DNA of 7,342 nucleotides from NCBI GenBank assembly GCA_964478455.1, contig CAYZJD010000243.1, positions 1-7,342 on the forward strand. The letters run 5' to 3'. Source of the stretch: CAYZJD01 sp964478455 (GTDB taxonomy: Bacteria > Acidobacteriota > Terriglobia > Bryobacterales > Bryobacteraceae). The notes under the pieces were generated by a model. The model did not search any database, was not told the DNA's origin, and was given only the letters and a program-made list of their open reading frames with translations. The translations under genes were made by a program, and so were the position numbers. Below, piece after piece: positions 5,454-7,342 of the stretch. Each line of letters begins with the position of its first letter. The first letter of the stretch is position 1.

Positions 5454-6705
5454 CGACGGGCAGCGCGGTCGAGATCCTGAATTCGAGCTTCGCGTGCGCC
5501 GCTCGCAAAGAGGCCTCGACGTCTTCCCGCGACTCCCCGCGGGCAAAAATGAATCCGAGGTAACTCGCTCCTTCCGGCAACGGCAGGAGCTTCTGACTCT
5601 CCTTGGCGGTGATGAGGACGTCTTCTACACCCTGCGTTGATGCAGCCTCATCTACGCCATCGACGCCTTCATAAACCCCTGCCTTCGGAATCGGGATCAT
5701 CATGACGCCGCTTGCGGCATCGGCCAGACGCGCCGCGGAGACATCCTCGCCGGTGGCGTGACGAAGAATCAGCTCTTCGAGAGTCATGCCGCCCTGAAAC
5801 CGCAGCGCTTTAGCGCACAGGCCTCCGATCGGCCGCGCGGCCACCTCCAGCATCCAGACGCCGTGGGAGTTCACGCGCATTTCCGCGTGGAGAGGTCCGT
5901 GTTTGAGCCCGAGCGCTCGCACCGCTTCCCGCGCCGTGACCACAATCTCCTCCTGTAATTGCGCTGGCTCGCGCGACGGCGTTACATAGATGGTCTCCTC
6001 GAAGAAGGGCCCGTCGAGCGGGTCCGGCTTGTCAAACAGCGCCAGAACTTGCAGCCTGCCCCCGGTCACAATCCCCTCAAGCGCATACTCCCGTCCCGGA
6101 ATGTAGCTCTCCACCTGGATGTAGCGGTGGTGTGGCTCGCGCAACCGCCGGATGTCCTTGCTGTCGAGAATCGCCTTGATTCTTCGAAAAGCGGCGATGA
6201 ATTCTTGCGGGCCGTTGGCGCGGATCACTCCCCGGCTTCCCGAAAGCCCCAGCGGCTTCAGCACGCAAGGGTATGGCGCGCCAGCGGCGGCTTGGTGCGG
6301 ATCGTCGTTAACACCGATGCGGAAAAACGACGGCAGCCGCAACCCGGCGATGCGGAAGCACTGGCGCATCAGGTACTTGTCGCGGCTCGCCGCAACTGCC
6401 GCCGGCGGGCCGTATGGAAGCCCCAGCTTCTCGGCAGCCAGCGCAGCCAGGTACACCGGCCGGTCGCCGACCGCGACGATGCCGTCGACCGGCTTGCCGG
6501 CAACCGTATCCAGGAGCGACTTCAGCGATTCTTCGGGGCGCTCGAACCGCACCGCGATCGCGCCATCGCCCCAAGGGTCCTCGATCCCCTTGCAACGGTC
6601 GGTCGCCAACACAACGTCCATCCCCAGCCGCCGCGCCTCTTCCGCAAAGACGCCCGTCTGGTAACCGGTGGTCGCCGCCAGCAATAGGACCCGCTTTGCC
6701 GTCAT
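5443..6705 (-). CDS. ATP-grasp carboxylate ligase, partner of the radical SAM selenoprotein
   Basis: ATP-grasp enzymes activate a carboxylate as acyl phosphate and join it to an amine or other nucleophile. The 420 residues show an N-terminal Rossmann-like lobe (MTAKRVLLLAATTGYQ, 1-16, to about 100), then SRDKYLMRQ with Lys110. Next comes the nucleotide-binding stretch CVLKPLGLSGSRGV with Lys150, followed by Gln-Val-Glu-Ser-Tyr-Ile-Pro-Gly-Arg-Glu-Tyr (197-207). The metal-binding block is HAEMRVNSHGVWMLEVAARP (273-292), with Glu275, Glu287 and Arg291. All core residues are present. The C-terminal part (about 333-415) resembles the C2 domain of L-amino acid ligases, which hints at amide or dipeptide formation. 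The substrate cannot be named. Its ATG comes one base after the read-through stop of the radical SAM gene, and it lacks a good nearby Shine-Dalgarno, so coupled translation is likely. The start is well supported by the N-terminal motif. Confidence 0.9.
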   Translation of the reverse strand: MTAKRVLLLAATTGYQTGVFAEEARRLGMDVVLATDRCKGIEDPWGDGAIAVRFERPEESLKSLLDTVAGKPVDGIVAVGDRPVYLAALAAEKLGLPYGPPAAVAASRDKYLMRQCFRIAGLRLPSFFRIGVNDDPHQAAAGAPYPCVLKPLGLSGSRGVIRANGPQEFIAAFRRIKAILDSKDIRRLREPHHRYIQVESYIPGREYALEGIVTGGRLQVLALFDKPDPLDGPFFEETIYVTPSREPAQLQEEIVVTAREAVRALGLKHGPLHAEMRVNSHGVWMLEVAARPIGGLCAKALRFQGGMTLEELILRHATGEDVSAARLADAASGVMMIPIPKAGVYEGVDGVDEAASTQGVEDVLITAKESQKLLPLPEGASYLGFIFARGESREDVEASLRAAHAKLEFRISTALPVVTA

Positions 6706-6706
6706 G

Positions 6707-7342
6707 TCAGATCAGAGCAACCTGCTCCGCGGTGGGCTCGGCTCAACAGTACCACGGCTCATCCATATAGGGGATCGCGGCGCGGGGGAGAAGGTCGAAT
6801 GTGTCCGGTAGAGGCGCGCCGGCGGCGAGACTCCAGATGCGCGCGAAAATCTCGCGGCGCGGGGTGCGCCGGCGTTCTTCCCTTTCGACGAGATGCAGAA
6901 TCCGTGCGCTCAGCCGGTCGAGTTCGAGGTCCGCGTGCCGCCAGCGGTAGATCAGCGCCGCTTCGTCGAACGGCTCCACCAGAGCCCGAACATCCTCCAG
7001 CTCGAGCAGCTTCGAGCCGCCCGGTATCAGCAGGCGCAGGCCCAGTTGGACCGGGGCGACGCTCTCAACAAGGTCCAGTTCGACGATCAGCCGGAGGAGT
7101 TCCCGGTAACCGTCCCAGGTCGTCCACGGAGTGAACGGGACGAAGGTCGGCGCCAGCGTGAGCCCCGCCGAGCGGCAAGCACTCACCGCCCGGACAAAAT
7201 CCTCCTTCGTGTGTCCCTTGTCCAGCTTTCGCAGCACCTCGTCCTCGACCGACTCGACCGCGCTCGTCACGAACAGGCAGCCCGTCCGGTGCAGCACGGA
7301 GAGCAAATCGCGGCGCCGGAGCAGGTGCTCGATCTTGATCGT
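6707..7342 (-). CDS. CUAEP-tail radical SAM selenoprotein (5' part outside the window)
   Basis: The gene reads leftward from beyond base 7342. The visible 211 residues are the C-terminal part of a radical SAM enzyme, and the CxxxCxxC cluster motif lies outside. Characteristic pieces are Phe-Val-Thr-Ser-Ala-Val-Glu-Ser-Val (25-33), LRKLDKGHTKEDF, and TFVPFTPWTTWDGY with a late-barrel strand pattern. The frame meets TGA at 6743-6745 directly after Glu-Pro-Trp-Tyr-Cys, then continues Ala-Glu-Pro-Thr-Ala-Glu-Gln-Val-Ala-Leu-Ile to TGA at 6707-6709. Reading the first TGA as selenocysteine gives CUAEP, the tail that names the known CUAEP/CCAEP-tail radical SAM family, in which other members carry Cys at this site. 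A bacterial SECIS-like hairpin follows at the correct distance. Conventional gene calling would end the gene at 6743. The Cys-Sec pair (199-200) is probably a redox or ligand site. The substrate is unknown; the adjoining ATP-grasp ligase is the likely pathway partner. Confidence 0.9.
6713..6745 (-). promoter_or_regulatory. Bacterial SECIS element (UGA plus apical GGU hairpin)
   Basis: On the minus strand GAGCA (6727-6723) and TGCTC (6719-6715) form five Watson-Crick pairs around a GGU loop (6722-6720). One G-U and one C-G pair extend the stem to 6729/6713. Counting the U of the UGA as 1, the GGU occupies 24-26. In E. coli fdhF the SelB-contacting GGU lies at 22-24, so the spacing and loop bases fit SelB recognition. 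The hairpin also spans the GAGCAGG purine run, the only Shine-Dalgarno-like bases before the ATP-grasp ATG. Confidence 0.82.
6743..6745 (-). other. In-frame TGA read as selenocysteine
   Basis: The codon lies between Cys (TGT) and the sense run GCC GAG CCC ACC GCG. All eleven following codons are sense and mostly end in G or C, like the rest of the gene. The decoded tail is Cys-Sec-Ala-Glu-Pro. The selA, selB, selC and selD genes are not in this window, so decoding capacity must be encoded elsewhere. Confidence 0.87.

Noticed and set aside
5959..6687. Plus-strand frame of 242 codons opposite the ATP-grasp gene
   Set aside because: It is antisense to a complete, motif-bearing ATP-grasp enzyme and shows no domain of its own.
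6743..6745. TGA taken as the normal stop of the radical SAM gene
   Set aside because: The frame continues with Ala-Glu-Pro, completing the CUAEP tail, and a SECIS-like hairpin follows. The next stop sits one base from the downstream ATG, a typical operon junction.

Overview
This is a GC-rich bacterial window. The ECF sigma / zinc-finger anti-sigma pair followed by a secreted protein of unknown family, and the general protein style, most resemble Acidobacteriota of the Solibacter/Bryobacter type. That assignment is an impression from protein style, not a database result. All genes look intact except two cut by the window edges. There is no rRNA, tRNA, CRISPR array or transposase.

Layout. (1) Bases 1-178, minus strand: N-terminus of a thiolase-family protein. 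(2) Bases 200-280: a perfect 29-bp inverted repeat between the divergent thiolase and sigma-factor genes. (3) Bases 356-2593, plus strand: a tightly overlapping three-gene operon of an ECF sigma factor, a membrane zinc-finger anti-sigma factor and a secreted protein with two similar beta-rich halves. (4) Bases 2628-4333, minus strand: a two-gene unit in which a zinc-ribbon membrane protein gene lies 17 bp upstream of purU (formyltetrahydrofolate deformylase). (5) Bases 4584-5453, plus strand: a small conserved-looking protein of unknown function, then a YggX-type Fe(2+)-trafficking protein. (6) Bases 5443-7342, minus strand: a two-gene unit of a radical SAM protein (5' end outside the window) and an ATP-grasp ligase.

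The most notable point is in region 6. The radical SAM gene appears to stop at a TGA at 6743-6745, but the frame continues as Cys-Sec-Ala-Glu-Pro. This is the signature of the CUAEP/CCAEP-tail radical SAM selenoprotein family. A hairpin with a GGU apical loop lies 24-26 nt from the U of the UGA, the geometry of a bacterial SECIS element. The true stop is then TGA at 6707-6709, one base before the ATG of the ATP-grasp gene. The two genes are thus almost fused, and ligase translation may depend on selenocysteine read-through. The enzyme pair suggests a small selenium-dependent biosynthetic or tailoring pathway whose substrate cannot be read from the sequence.

The other groups look independent: an envelope-signalling regulon (sigma, anti-sigma, secreted protein), one-carbon/purine metabolism (purU) and iron/oxidative-stress protection (yggX).
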